Shown in pieces: positions 22,566 to 32,123 of a stretch of DNA of 64,000 nt. The translations under genes were made by a program, and so were the position numbers. The stretch spans positions 248,001-312,000 of the forward strand of contig JAHJWB010000017.1 of assembly GCA_018828125.1 (NCBI GenBank), written 5' to 3'. The notes beneath the pieces were generated by a model. That model had not been told where the DNA came from and did not search any database. It saw nothing but the letters and a program-made list of their open reading frames with translations. This stretch comes from Gammaproteobacteria bacterium (lineage in GTDB: Bacteria; Pseudomonadota; Gammaproteobacteria; Burkholderiales; Burkholderiaceae_C). Every line of letters starts with the position of its first letter. The stretch's first letter is position 1.

Positions 22566-24919
22566 GCGACCAACCCACTCTCGACTTCACCACCGCAGGC
22601 GACGACGGGGGCGACTCCCTGGGCCTGGCGGGCTACGCCCAGCGCGCCTACCTGGAATACGCACTGTCGGTCGTCAAAGGCCGTGCGCTGCCCGATGTGT
22701 GCGATGGCCTCAAGCCCGTGCAGCGGCGCATTCTGTATTCGATGGACCGAATGGGGCTGTCGTACAGCGGCCCCACGCGCAACGCGGCGGCCAAGCCGGT
22801 CAAGAGCGCCCGCGTGGTGGGCGATGTGCTGGGCCGCTTCCACCCGCACGGCGACCAGTCTGCCTACGACGCGCTGGTGCGCATGGCGCAGGACTTTGCC
22901 CAGCGCTACCCGCTCATCGACGGCCAGGGCAACTTTGGCAGCCGCGACGGCGACGGCGCTGCAGCCATGCGCTACACCGAGGCACGCCTGTCGCGCATCA
23001 CCAGCCTGCTGCTCGATGAGATCGACGAAGGCACGGTCGATTTCATGCCCAACTACGACGGCAGCACTGAGGAACCCCGCCAGTTGCCCGCGCGCCTGCC
23101 CTTTGCGCTGCTCAACGGCGCCAGCGGCATTGCGGTGGGCTTGGCCACCGAAATCCCCAGCCACAACCTGCGAGAGATTGCCGACGCGTGCATTGCGCTG
23201 ATCAAGACGCCGTCGCTCAGCGCTGAAGATCTGCTGGCGCTGGTGCCGGGCCCGGATTACCCCGGGGGCGGCCAGATCATCAGCAGCCCCGGCGACATTG
23301 CGGATGCCTACCGCACCGGTCGCGGCAGCCTAAAGGTGCGCGCGCGCTGGAAGATCGAAGAGCTGGCGCGCGGCCAGTGGCAGTTGGTGGTCAACGAGTT
23401 GCCGCCGGGCGTGAGCACCCAGCGTGTGCTCGAAGAGATCGAAGAAATCACCAACCCCAAGGTCAAGGCCGGCAAAAAGGCGCTGAGCCAGGACCAGACA
23501 CAGCTCAAGGCCAGCATGCTGGCCGTGCTGGACGTGGTGCGGGACGAGTCCAGCAAAGACGCCCCGGTGCGCCTGGTGTTTGAGCCCAAGACGGGAAGAA
23601 CCCCGCAGCAAGAGCTGATCACCGCGCTGCTGGCGCACACCAGCCTCGAATCGTCCGCGCCCATCAACCTCACGATGGTGGGGCTCGACGGCAAGCCCAC
23701 CCAGAAGTCTCTGCGGCAGATGCTGGAAGAGTGGATCGCCTTCCGCCAAACCACGATCACCCGCCGCACGCAGCACCGTTTGAACAAGGTGCTGGACCGC
23801 ATCCATATCTACGAAGGTCGGCAGATTGTGTTGCTCAATATTGACGAGGTGATTTCCATCATCCGTCACGCCGAGGAGCCCAAGGCCGCGCTGATTACAC
23901 GCTTTAACCTCAGCGACCGGCAGGCCGAGGACATCCTGGAAATCCGCCTGCGCCAACTTGCGCGGCTCGAAGCCATCAAGATCGAGCAGGAGTTGAAAGA
24001 ACTGCGCGAAAGCCAGGGCAAGCTCGAAGACATCCTGAACAACCCCGGCTCGCTGCGCCGCACCATGGTCAAGGAGATCGAAGCCGACGCCAAGACCTTT
24101 GCCGACGCGCGCCGCACACTCATCCAGGCCGAGAAGAAAGCCGTTGCCGAAGTCAAGGTGGTAGACGAGCCTGTCACCGTGATCGTGTCGCAAAAAGGCT
24201 GGGTGCGCGCGCGCACCGGCCACGGGCATGAGGCCGCGAGCTTTGCCTTCAAGGCGGGCGACGGCTTGTATGGCACGTTTGAATGCCGCACGGTCGATAC
24301 CTTGCTGGCCTTTGGCAGCAACGGCCGCGTGTACTCGGTGGCCGTGTCGCTGCTGCCCGGCGCTCGCGGTGACGGCCAGCCGGTGACCACGCTCATCGAA
24401 CTGGAGTCGGGCACGCAACTGCTGCACTACTTTGCGGGCCCGGCCAATGCCACGTTGCTGCTGTCCAATTCGGGCGGATACGGCTTTTTGGCAGCGGTGG
24501 AGAACATGGTCTCGCGCCAGAAGGGCGGCAAGGCCTTCCTCACGCTGGGCGAGGGCGAAACCGTGTGTGTGCCATCGCACGCCGCAGGCACCACCGGCAG
24601 CAAGCCGGTGTTGCCCGCCACGCATGTCGCCTGTGCTTCCACGGGCGGGCGCATCCTTACATTCGAGATCACCGAACTGAAAACCATGGCCAACGGTGGT
24701 CGGGGCCTGATGCTGATCGACCTGGAAGACAAGGACCAGCTCGCAGGCGCTGCGGCCTACACGCGCAGCATTCGCCTGGACGGCATCGGCCGGGGCGGCA
24801 AGCAGCGCGACGAGACGCTGGAGATCCGCAGCCTGAACAACGCCCGCGCCGCGCGAGGCCGTAAGGGCAAGGCGGCGGACCTGGGCTTCAAACCCGCAGC
24901 AGTTACGCGCGTAGAGTGA
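22562..24919 (+). CDS. parC: DNA topoisomerase IV subunit A
   Basis: 785 residues. Breakage-rejoining subunit. Catalytic Tyr is in [11 protein letters not shown]. The quinolone-determining region reads [17 protein letters not shown], with Gln where E. coli ParC has Ser80; this looks like the natural betaproteobacterial state and not an acquired mutation. The coiled coil ends near LREQ-like segments ([14 protein letters not shown]), then a C-terminal beta-pinwheel. Start overlaps the stop of the transglycosylase gene (ATGA). Confidence 0.96.
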   Translation: MSDQPTLDFTTAGDDGGDSLGLAGYAQRAYLEYALSVVKGRALPDVCDGLKPVQRRILYSMDRMGLSYSGPTRNAAAKPVKSARVVGDVLGRFHPHGDQSAYDALVRMAQDFAQRYPLIDGQGNFGSRDGDGAAAMRYTEARLSRITSLLLDEIDEGTVDFMPNYDGSTEEPRQLPARLPFALLNGASGIAVGLATEIPSHNLREIADACIALIKTPSLSAEDLLALVPGPDYPGGGQIISSPGDIADAYRTGRGSLKVRARWKIEELARGQWQLVVNELPPGVSTQRVLEEIEEITNPKVKAGKKALSQDQTQLKASMLAVLDVVRDESSKDAPVRLVFEPKTGRTPQQELITALLAHTSLESSAPINLTMVGLDGKPTQKSLRQMLEEWIAFRQTTITRRTQHRLNKVLDRIHIYEGRQIVLLNIDEVISIIRHAEEPKAALITRFNLSDRQAEDILEIRLRQLARLEAIKIEQELKELRESQGKLEDILNNPGSLRRTMVKEIEADAKTFADARRTLIQAEKKAVAEVKVVDEPVTVIVSQKGWVRARTGHGHEAASFAFKAGDGLYGTFECRTVDTLLAFGSNGRVYSVAVSLLPGARGDGQPVTTLIELESGTQLLHYFAGPANATLLLSNSGGYGFLAAVENMVSRQKGGKAFLTLGEGETVCVPSHAAGTTGSKPVLPATHVACASTGGRILTFEITELKTMANGGRGLMLIDLEDKDQLAGAAAYTRSIRLDGIGRGGKQRDETLEIRSLNNARAARGRKGKAADLGFKPAAVTRVE

Positions 24920-24923
24920 TCCG

Positions 24924-26033
24924 ATGGCGCGCTCACCCACGCTGGATGAGCTGCGCCGCTATGCGATTGCGCGCAGCCTGTTCACACCACAGACGCTGCC
25001 CGGCGCGATCCGCAAGCTCGGCTTTGTGCAGGCCGACCCCATGCGGGCACCCGCGCGGGCGCAGGACCTGATCCTGCGACTGCGGGTGCGTGACTATCGT
25101 GCGGGTGACCTGGAGCGCCGCTACGAGCGGCTGGGCATCGAGGAAGACGCTTTCGTCAACTACGGCTTTGTGTCGCGCGACATGCTTACGCTGCTGCACC
25201 CGCGTACGCCTCGCCGACCCTGGGATGAGGCCACCAGAGCCCGTGCGCGCGAGGTGCTGGCCTTTGTGCAGGAACGGGGCGTGGTCCACCCGCGCGAGGT
25301 GAGCGAGGCGTTTGCGCACCACGGCCGCGTGGCGGGCGCCTGGGGTGGCGAGCTGAACTCGAGCACCCGCCTGCTGGACACCATGCACTACCACGGCTGG
25401 TTGCGGGTGTGCCGCCGTGAGTCGGGCACCCGGGTGTATGCGCCAATGGAGCATGCGGAGCAGGACGCCAGTGCTTGCGCGCGCAGTGCGCGCGCGCAAG
25501 CACTGGTCGATCGCATTGTGGCGCTGTACGCGCCGTTGCCTGCGCCCAGCCTGGGCTATCTGGTCACGCTGCTGCGCTACGGCGCGCCCCAGCTGGCGGC
25601 CGAGGCGCGTGAGGTTGCCAAGTCTGCGCGATCCCGCTACGGCCATGCGGTGGTCGACGGAACGACCTGGTTCTGGCCCGCAGATAAAAACCCGGCGTCG
25701 CGCCGCCACCAGCCAGACGAGCAGGTGCGGCTGCTGGCGCCGTTCGATCCGGTGGTGTGGGACCGCCGCCGTTTTGAGACGCTCTGGGGATGGGCGTACC
25801 GATTCGAGGCTTACGTTCCGGCTCCCCAGCGCACCATGGGGCACTATGCGCTGCCGATTTTGTGGGGTGAGCAGATGCTGGGCTGGGCCAACCTGCGGCT
25901 GGAGCGCGGCAGGCTGCAGCACAGTGTGGGGTTTGTCGCCGGTCGCCCACCGCGCGATGCGGCGTTTCGGCGTGCGCTAGACGAGGAGCTGGCGCGTTTT
26001 GCGCTTTTCATGGGAACCGGACCTTCTCCCTGA
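24924..26033 (+). CDS. AlkZ/YcaQ-type winged-helix DNA glycosylase
   Basis: 369 residues of the HTH_42 winged-helix family that includes AlkZ and E. coli YcaQ, which unhook interstrand crosslinks. The family's catalytic QxD/QxQ position appears as FVQADPMRAPARAQ (QAD). Other typical segments are NYGFVSRDMLTLLHPR, LDTMHYHGWLRVCRRE and LLAPFDPVVWDRRRFETLWGW. It starts 5 bp after parC, so it joins that operon. The exact lesion is inferred from the family. Confidence 0.82.
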   Translation: MARSPTLDELRRYAIARSLFTPQTLPGAIRKLGFVQADPMRAPARAQDLILRLRVRDYRAGDLERRYERLGIEEDAFVNYGFVSRDMLTLLHPRTPRRPWDEATRARAREVLAFVQERGVVHPREVSEAFAHHGRVAGAWGGELNSSTRLLDTMHYHGWLRVCRRESGTRVYAPMEHAEQDASACARSARAQALVDRIVALYAPLPAPSLGYLVTLLRYGAPQLAAEAREVAKSARSRYGHAVVDGTTWFWPADKNPASRRHQPDEQVRLLAPFDPVVWDRRRFETLWGWAYRFEAYVPAPQRTMGHYALPILWGEQMLGWANLRLERGRLQHSVGFVAGRPPRDAAFRRALDEELARFALFMGTGPSP

Positions 26034-26063
26034 TGGCCCATGCGGGCACCCAACTCCCCGCTT

Positions 26064-26444
26064 TCAGCACCTGCCTGCGGCTTTGTCGAGTGCGTTGCAC
26101 GAGCCCGCAGCGGCTGCTGGTGCTGCACCCTTGCCCACCATGGGGTGCAGATGGCATCCGAATTGGGCGTCTGCCCGAACGACATGGCTTTCTGGAAACC
26201 CGTGGCCGAGTACATGTAGCACTGGTAGGTGACGCCGTCAGTGGTTTTGGCGGTGTAGTTGATGCGTCCGCCGGTTTCCGTGGTCTTGTTGGCGATGGTG
26301 AAAGCACCCACCTGGCGCCCTATGGCGACCGAGGGTGCGCTGTTCCAGGCCCTCTTGGCTGATGGTGGCGGCGCAACCGGACAAAACCAGTGCGGCCAGT
26401 GCCGTGGAGCCGAGAAGGGTGTGGGGAAGCTTGCGCGATGTCAT
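26064..26444 (-). pseudogene. Lipoprotein gene with two compensating frameshifts
   Basis: From ATG 26444 the frame reads MTSRKLPHTLLGSTALAALV-LSGCAATISQEGLEQRT, a clean lipoprotein signal with lipobox LSGC. Just after EQRT it runs out of frame. The expected domain continues one frame over as VGAFTIANKTTETGGRINYT and TTDGVTYQCYMYS...NSDAICTP. It then returns to the first frame as MVGKGAAPAAAAGSCNALDK and ends AAGRC-stop at 26064. The shifts fall at C-runs (ACCC near 26334, ACCCC near 26135), as +1 and -1, so start and stop are in the same frame. Either a decayed gene or two homopolymer errors in the sequence. Convergent with the AlkZ-like gene. Confidence 0.75.
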
Positions 26445-26812
26445 CTGATCTGTGCCTTTGAAGGTGAATTCAGGCCCGTGTGGGGGCTTGCCCGCGGCGC
26501 GGGAAGCCGACTTCGGTAGGGTTTTGTTGGGGCGCACTATGTGCATCTCTCAGGCGCAGCCGCAGTTGTTTCCGACGGTTTGCCCTTCCCAAAGTGCGGA
26601 GCGCCGCGGGGGGAGGCTGAGCCTGTCGGTATCTTTGGATCGGCCTTTGGAAGCCCTGCGCCTGTCCGCCGTGTGGGTTGCCGAAAGGGTCGCTGTGGCG
26701 TGAGGACTGACGTGGGACGTTGGGGATCACCCTCGTGTGTTGTTCTGTAGTTTGTGCAATTGTCAAAAAGCGCGCAACATCTGTACACAAACACAAGCTT
26801 CAGGAGACAACC

Positions 26813-28576
26813 ATGCCCAAACACTTTCGGATGGCCCACAAACTCTGGATGGCGGTGATTCTGATCGTGGTCTTGCTGGTGGCGGTGGTGGGCTTTGCGG
26901 CTTCCCGGTCTGCTCAGGTGCAAGCCCAGGCCGATGCGGTGACCAAGGAAATGGAGCAGCGGGTGCAGGCGGCATTGCGCTGGTCTGGACTTACAGAAAC
27001 CAATGCCGCCAGAACACAAGCGCTCATTGTGAGCAGCGACCCGGCCGTTGAAGCTGAGTTCAAGGACGTGATCACGGCCACATCGGCGCAGATCAGCCAG
27101 GTGCAGAAGTCGCTGGAGTCGATGGCTTTGTCAGACGCTGACAAACAGCAAATGGCCAAGATTGCCGCCGCGCGCAAAACCATGATTGACCTGCGCGGCG
27201 AGGCCCGCAAGCTCAAGAGCGACGGACAGCAGGACCAGGCCGTCACGTTGATCAGCCAGAAGTACAACCCTTCGGTCACGGCCTACACCACCACGCTGCG
27301 CGATTTTGTGCAGCAGCAGCAGCAGGGCGCGGAGGCGGTTCAAAAGGAGATGGCAGCGCAGCGCATGCTCACGGTCAAGATCGCCGCTGTGGCGGTGGGG
27401 CTGCTGTTGCTGGCGATCATCGTAGGCGCGTATTACCTGATCGGCAGCATCCAGCGACCGCTGGAGCAGGCCAATGGGCTGGCAGAACGCATTGCGGGCG
27501 GTGACTTGAGCATGCAGGAGTCGGTGACCCGGGGCGATGAATTTGGCGACCTCCTGCGCTCGCTCTATACCATGAGCAACGCGCTCGGCCGCATGGTGCA
27601 CCAGGTGCGGCAGAGCACCGACAGCATCGCCATCGCCAGTGCCGAGATCGCCACGGGCAACCACGACCTGTCGGCCCGCACCGAGCAGACCTCCAGCAAC
27701 CTGCAAGAGACCGCTGCCGCCATGGAGCAGTTCACCAGCACCATTCAACAAAGTGCAGGCAGCGCCCAGCAGGCCAGCACCCTCGCGGTGGGGGCCACCG
27801 GCGTGGCACGCCGGGGCGGCGATGTGGTGACCCAGGTGGTGGCCACCATGGAGGACATCAACCACAGCAGCAAGAAGATCTCGGACATCATCGGCGTGAT
27901 CGACGGCATTGCGTTTCAGACCAACATCCTGGCGCTGAACGCCGCGGTGGAAGCCGCACGGGCAGGCGAGCAGGGCCGGGGGTTTGCGGTGGTGGCGTCG
28001 GAGGTGCGCAGCCTCGCACAGCGCAGTGCGGAGGCCGCCAAGGAGATCAAGCTTCTCATCAGCGCATCGGTCGAAAAGGTCGAAACCGGCTCACGGCTGG
28101 TGTCGGACGCCGGTGCCACCATGACCGACATCGTGCAGTCGGTGCAAAAAGTGACCGACATGATCAGCGAAATCACTGCGGCGTCGTCCGAGCAAAGCCA
28201 GGGCATCTCGCAGGTCAACCAGGCCATCGGCAACCTGGACCAGATGACGCAGCAGAACGCTGCCTTGGTCGAAGAAAGCGCAGCCGCCGCGCAAAGCCTG
28301 CGGGAGCAGGCAGACCAACTGGCGCAGGTGGTGTCGATGTTCAAGGTCAACGCCGCCAGCTATGGGCCGGCCCAGGCTGCCATTGGTGCGGCGCGGGCCA
28401 CTGCTGCCATGCAAAAACCCGCAGCGGCATCAGCGGGCTCCTCGGCTGCGGCGCCTCGCATCGCCCCGTCGCGCCCCGCTGCGAGCGGGACTGGGGCGCC
28501 TCCCAAGGCGGTTGCTGCTGCACCTCGCAAGGCGGCTGCAGCGCAAGGTGCCGAGGAAGACTGGGAAAGCTTCTAA
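26813..28576 (+). CDS. Methyl-accepting chemotaxis protein with C-terminal pentapeptide
   Basis: 587 residues. TM1 about residues 10-30 ([20 protein letters not shown]), a periplasmic four-helix-bundle domain, TM2 about 190-210, HAMP ([19 protein letters not shown]), and a signalling hairpin with [24 protein letters not shown]. An Ala/Pro-rich linker leads to the terminal EEDWESF, matching the xWExF tether by which CheR and CheB bind high-abundance receptors. Start ATG 26813 follows CAGGAGA; the upstream part of the listed ORF is not protein-like. Ligand unknown. Confidence 0.94.
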   Translation: MPKHFRMAHKLWMAVILIVVLLVAVVGFAASRSAQVQAQADAVTKEMEQRVQAALRWSGLTETNAARTQALIVSSDPAVEAEFKDVITATSAQISQVQKSLESMALSDADKQQMAKIAAARKTMIDLRGEARKLKSDGQQDQAVTLISQKYNPSVTAYTTTLRDFVQQQQQGAEAVQKEMAAQRMLTVKIAAVAVGLLLLAIIVGAYYLIGSIQRPLEQANGLAERIAGGDLSMQESVTRGDEFGDLLRSLYTMSNALGRMVHQVRQSTDSIAIASAEIATGNHDLSARTEQTSSNLQETAAAMEQFTSTIQQSAGSAQQASTLAVGATGVARRGGDVVTQVVATMEDINHSSKKISDIIGVIDGIAFQTNILALNAAVEAARAGEQGRGFAVVASEVRSLAQRSAEAAKEIKLLISASVEKVETGSRLVSDAGATMTDIVQSVQKVTDMISEITAASSEQSQGISQVNQAIGNLDQMTQQNAALVEESAAAAQSLREQADQLAQVVSMFKVNAASYGPAQAAIGAARATAAMQKPAAASAGSSAAAPRIAPSRPAASGTGAPPKAVAAAPRKAAAAQGAEEDWESF

Positions 28577-28713
28577 GCGCTATATCTTTGGCAGCTGCTC
28601 GCGCTCGAATTTGTTCGGTTTCAGATCGTTTTGTACCTGAAATTGTTTTCTGTGAAGCGGTACCAGCTCACTTATTGATAGCTGTACTTGCGCATGCTTC
28701 CCGGCATCGGTAG

Positions 28714-28755
28714 CCGCGTGCCCCACACGCGGCGTCCCCGTCAGCGGGACGCCGC
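28714..28755. other. Overlapping stem-loops between convergent genes
   Basis: Two inverted repeats overlap by a few bases: CCGCGTG/CACGCGG (28714-28732) and GCGGCGTCCC/GGGACGCCGC (28729-28755, 10 bp stem). They lie between the chemoreceptor (+) and RidA (-) genes. No T-tract follows on either strand, so a termination or mRNA-end role is only suggested by position. Confidence 0.5.
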
Positions 28756-28770
28756 GATGCGTCTCTGGGT

Positions 28771-29229
28771 TCAAACCAGTTCCGCGATCAGTTCAATTTC
28801 TACGCATGCGCCCATGGGGATCTGTGCCACGCCGAATGCGCTGCGGGCGTGCACGCCCTTGTCGCCGAAAACTTGGCCGAACAGTTCGCTGGCGCCATTG
28901 GTGACCAAGTGCTGCTCGGTGAAATCACCGGTGGAGTTGACGAGACTCATCACCTTGACGATGCGCTTGACGCGGTTCAAATCGCCGCCGCAGGCCGCTT
29001 GCAGCGTGCCCATCAGGTCAATCGCCACGGCGCGGGCTGCTGCCTTGCCCTCGTCGGTGCCGATGTCGCGGCCAAACTGCGCGGCCCAGGGCTTGCCGTC
29101 CTTGCGGGCGATGTGGCCGCTCAGAAACACCAGGTTGCCTGTCTGCACGTACGGCACATAGGCAGCGGCGGGCACCGAGACAGGCGGCAGGGTGATGTTG
29201 AGTTCTGTCAGCTTGTCGTAAACGCTCAT
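28771..29229 (-). CDS. RidA/YjgF family protein
   Basis: 152 residues. Trimeric RidA-type fold; typical members hydrolyse reactive enamine/imine intermediates from PLP enzymes. Visible are YVQTGNLVFLSGHIARKDGK, RAVAIDLMGTLQAACGGDLNRVKR and the C-terminal FGVAQIPMGACVEIELIAEL. In the usual signature an Arg (R105 of E. coli RidA) binds the carboxylate; HARSAFGVAQIP has an Arg two residues before the Ala. It is a longer RidA subfamily member, so substrate may differ. Confidence 0.9.
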   Translation of the reverse strand: MSVYDKLTELNITLPPVSVPAAAYVPYVQTGNLVFLSGHIARKDGKPWAAQFGRDIGTDEGKAAARAVAIDLMGTLQAACGGDLNRVKRIVKVMSLVNSTGDFTEQHLVTNGASELFGQVFGDKGVHARSAFGVAQIPMGACVEIELIAELV

Positions 29230-29401
29230 GGTCTTCCTCGTGATGAAGTTAGTTGAAGGGTGGGGGAGTGTTGTGGGCGCCTAGTGTTTCTGCCGCCACG
29301 TTCGGCGGCGTTGGCGGCGCCCGGTTCATCGCCGCCAGTGTTACACAGCCTTTGCGCGCCATGGCCCCGCAATCGCGGCGGCGCCGCATTAGCATCAGCC
29401 C

Positions 29402-32053
29402 ATGCCCGCCATAAGCGCCTCTAATGCTGTTCTGCCCCCTTCTGCCCATGTGGTCGATGCGGTGGACATGGAGGATTTGGACGCAGCCCCTGTGCCTGCG
29501 TCTGCCAGCACACCGGCGCGCGGGCCACTTTGGCGGGTGCCTGCCGTGTTGCTGGGGGTAGTGGTGGGCGCTGCGCTACAGCTGCAGCAACCCGCGCTGT
29601 GGATGGCCAGTGTTTACGCCGCTTTGCTGCTGGCAACGGGGTTGGCGGTGGGGTGCGCACTGGCAGTCACGCGGCGGTGTGTGGGGTGGCGGGCCTGGCC
29701 GCGCGGGGCCACCCTGGCGTGCATCGGCAGCGTTGCGGCACTGGCGATGTTTGCACTGTGCGGTTTGCGCGCCGCCAGCTATGCAGAGCAGGCGCTGAAC
29801 CCGGCGCTGGAGGGGCAAGACGTACGCGTGACGGGTGTGGTGACCGCCATGCCGCAGGCCAACGAGGCAGGGACGCGGTTGCGCATCCGCGTGCAGTCTG
29901 CGCGCTTGCATGGCGAGGCCGTGCGCTTGCCGCCCCTGGTGGATGTGGCCTGGTACGGCGGTGCGTTTCGCGATGCGGCGGGCGTTGCCGACTTGCAGCT
30001 CAAGCCGCCGGCACTGCGTGCGGGTGAACGCTGGGAGATGACGGTCCGCCTGAAAGCGCCCCACGGCCTGCGCAACCCCCACGGGTTTGACTACGAGCTC
30101 TGGATGTGGGAGCAGGGCGTGCAGGCCACCGGCTATGTGCGCGTGGGGCCCAAGGACGAGGCGCCGGTGCGCCTGGCCGCCACTTGGCAACATCCGGTGG
30201 AGCAGGCCCGCCAGTCGGTGCGTGATGCCATCCAGGACCAGCTGGTGCATGGGGCGGACGACACAGACCCGTCCCGGGCGCGCATCGCCGGAGTGATCGC
30301 AGCGCTGGTCACGGGCGACCAGCGCGCCATCGACCGCGCGGACTGGGATGTGTTCCGCGCGACTGGCGTTGCGCACCTCGTCGCAATTTCCGGTTTGCAC
30401 ATCACTTTGTTTGCGTGGCTGGCCACATTGGTGGTGGGCGCGTTGTGGCGCCGGTCGGTGCGGTTGTGTCTGGCGGTGCCCGCACCATCGGCCGGCCTGG
30501 TGGCCGGGGTGGTTCTGGCAGCGGGCTATGCGTTGTTTAGCGGCTGGGGCGTGCCCGCTCAGCGCACGGTGATCATGCTGGCAACCGTGGCGTTGCTGCA
30601 GCTCAGCGGGCGCCGCTGGCCCTGGCCCCAGGTCTGGCTGCTGGCCTGCGCGGCCGTGGTGCTGGCAGATCCGTGGGCACTGTCGCAGGCGGGGTTCTGG
30701 TTGAGCTTTGTGGCGGTGGGCATTCTGTTTGCTACCAATCCGATAGCTGCTAGCGCTTATCAAACAAGCGCTAGAGCCCGTTTTTATGCATTATTGAGAG
30801 AGCAATGGGTGGTAACGCTGGCACTCTCGCCGCTGAGCCTGCTGTTGTTCGGGCAGGTGTCGGTGGTGGGGTTTGCGGCCAACCTGGTGGCGATTCCGTG
30901 GGTGACGCTGGTGGTCACACCGCTGGCGTTGGCGGGGGTGTTGTGGGAGCCGCTGTGGAGCCTGGCCGCGCTGAGTTTGCAGCCCTTGACGGCCCTGTTG
31001 TACTGGCTGGCGCAGTGGCCGTGGGCGGTGGTGTTTTTGCCCGCCGCACCGCTGTGGGCAGGCATTGCAGCGGTGGCGGGCGGCGCGCTGTTGGCCATGC
31101 GCCTGCCGTGGCGATTGCGGCTGCTGGCGTTGCCGCTGCTGTGGCCTGTGCTCTGGTGGCAGCCCGCGCGGCCCGCGGTGGGGCACTTTGAATTGCTGGC
31201 GGCAGACATCGGCCAGGGCAACGCTGTGCTGGTGCGCACAGCGACCCACACATTGCTGTACGACGCAGGCCCCCGCTTCAGCCGCGAAAGCGACGCTGGC
31301 CACCGGGTACTGGTGCCGCTGCTGCGGGCCCTGGGGGAGCGGGTGGACGTGCTCATGCTCAGCCACCGCGATGCCGACCACACGGGCGGTGCCGCCGCCG
31401 TGCTGCTGCAACAGCCGCAGGCGCAACTCATGGGCTCGATTGAGGCCGACCACGCGTTGCAACGGCTGCGGCCCATCCAGCCCTGTGTGTCGGGCCAGCG
31501 CTGGATGTGGGACGGCGTGGCATTTGAAGTCTTGCACCCGCAAGAAGGCGACGACGCTGCCATTGCCCAGCGCTCATCGAGTCCACCGCGTCCCCCGCGG
31601 CCCAATACCTTGAGTTGTGTGCTGCGCATCACAGCCGCCGGAGCGCCTGGGGCGCCCGAGGCCGCTAGGCCGGTCGCGTTGCTGGCCGGTGACATCGAGG
31701 CGCCGCAAGAGCAGGCACTGCTGGCGCGCGATGCCGCGCTGCGGGCCGATGTGCTGCTGGTGCCCCACCACGGCAGCAAAACCTCGTCGTCCGCCCCCTT
31801 TCTGGAGTCGGTTCAGCCGCGCACAGCTTTGGTGCAGGCAGGCTACCGCAACCGTTTTGGCCACCCGGCGCCCGAGGTGCTGCAGCGTTACCACCAGCGC
31901 GGCATTCGCGTGGTGGAGTCATCGCGGTGTGGCGCCGCGGCGTGGTCGTCGTCACAACCCGCTGCTGTGGTCTGCGAGCGCGATGTGGGGCAGCGGTATT
32001 GGCAGCACCCGATGTCCCGCGTGGCGGACGGCGCCGATGTCGCAGTGCGGTGA
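29402..32053 (+). CDS. comEC: ComEC/Rec2 DNA-uptake channel protein
   Basis: 883 residues. Inner-membrane channel for single-stranded DNA in natural transformation. Layout: N-terminal membrane helices (about 40-120), a DUF4131 region (DVRVTGVVTAMPQ), the multi-helix Competence domain with VAHLVAISGLHITLFAWL, and a C-terminal metallo-beta-lactamase-like domain (LLAADIGQGNAVLVRT, LMLSHRDADHTGG, VLLVPHHGSKTSS). A family 1 repeat (30741-30790) lies in frame inside the Competence domain and encodes IAASAYQTSARARF, a cytoplasmic-loop-like insertion. Preceded by an intergenic region after the divergent RidA gene. Confidence 0.92.
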   Translation: MPAISASNAVLPPSAHVVDAVDMEDLDAAPVPASASTPARGPLWRVPAVLLGVVVGAALQLQQPALWMASVYAALLLATGLAVGCALAVTRRCVGWRAWPRGATLACIGSVAALAMFALCGLRAASYAEQALNPALEGQDVRVTGVVTAMPQANEAGTRLRIRVQSARLHGEAVRLPPLVDVAWYGGAFRDAAGVADLQLKPPALRAGERWEMTVRLKAPHGLRNPHGFDYELWMWEQGVQATGYVRVGPKDEAPVRLAATWQHPVEQARQSVRDAIQDQLVHGADDTDPSRARIAGVIAALVTGDQRAIDRADWDVFRATGVAHLVAISGLHITLFAWLATLVVGALWRRSVRLCLAVPAPSAGLVAGVVLAAGYALFSGWGVPAQRTVIMLATVALLQLSGRRWPWPQVWLLACAAVVLADPWALSQAGFWLSFVAVGILFATNPIAASAYQTSARARFYALLREQWVVTLALSPLSLLLFGQVSVVGFAANLVAIPWVTLVVTPLALAGVLWEPLWSLAALSLQPLTALLYWLAQWPWAVVFLPAAPLWAGIAAVAGGALLAMRLPWRLRLLALPLLWPVLWWQPARPAVGHFELLAADIGQGNAVLVRTATHTLLYDAGPRFSRESDAGHRVLVPLLRALGERVDVLMLSHRDADHTGGAAAVLLQQPQAQLMGSIEADHALQRLRPIQPCVSGQRWMWDGVAFEVLHPQEGDDAAIAQRSSSPPRPPRPNTLSCVLRITAAGAPGAPEAARPVALLAGDIEAPQEQALLARDAALRADVLLVPHHGSKTSSSAPFLESVQPRTALVQAGYRNRFGHPAPEVLQRYHQRGIRVVESSRCGAAAWSSSQPAAVVCERDVGQRYWQHPMSRVADGADVAVR
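30741..30790. repeat. Family 1 palindromic repeat inside comEC
   Basis: Core CTAGCGCTTATCAAACAAGCGCTAG (30750-30774) with the conserved GATAGCTG flank and GAGCCCGTTTTTAT tail. It is nearly consensus and is read in frame within the comEC coding sequence, adding about 16 residues without a stop. Confidence 0.9.
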
Positions 32054-32123
32054 GGGGCTGCTGGCACGCGGTTTGTGGGCGGTGGGCGCACAACTTGCTA
32101 TCCTGTTACCAGGAGGCCCGTTC

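Noticed and set aside
22834-22900. Quinolone-resistance mutation in parC (Gln at the Ser80 position)
   Set aside because: The surrounding residues also differ from E. coli (GDQSAYDAL), which fits the lineage's natural sequence and not a point mutation.
23330-24940. 536-residue minus-strand ORF opposite parC
   Set aside because: Shadow of the parC coding frame; no domain and no ribosome-binding site.
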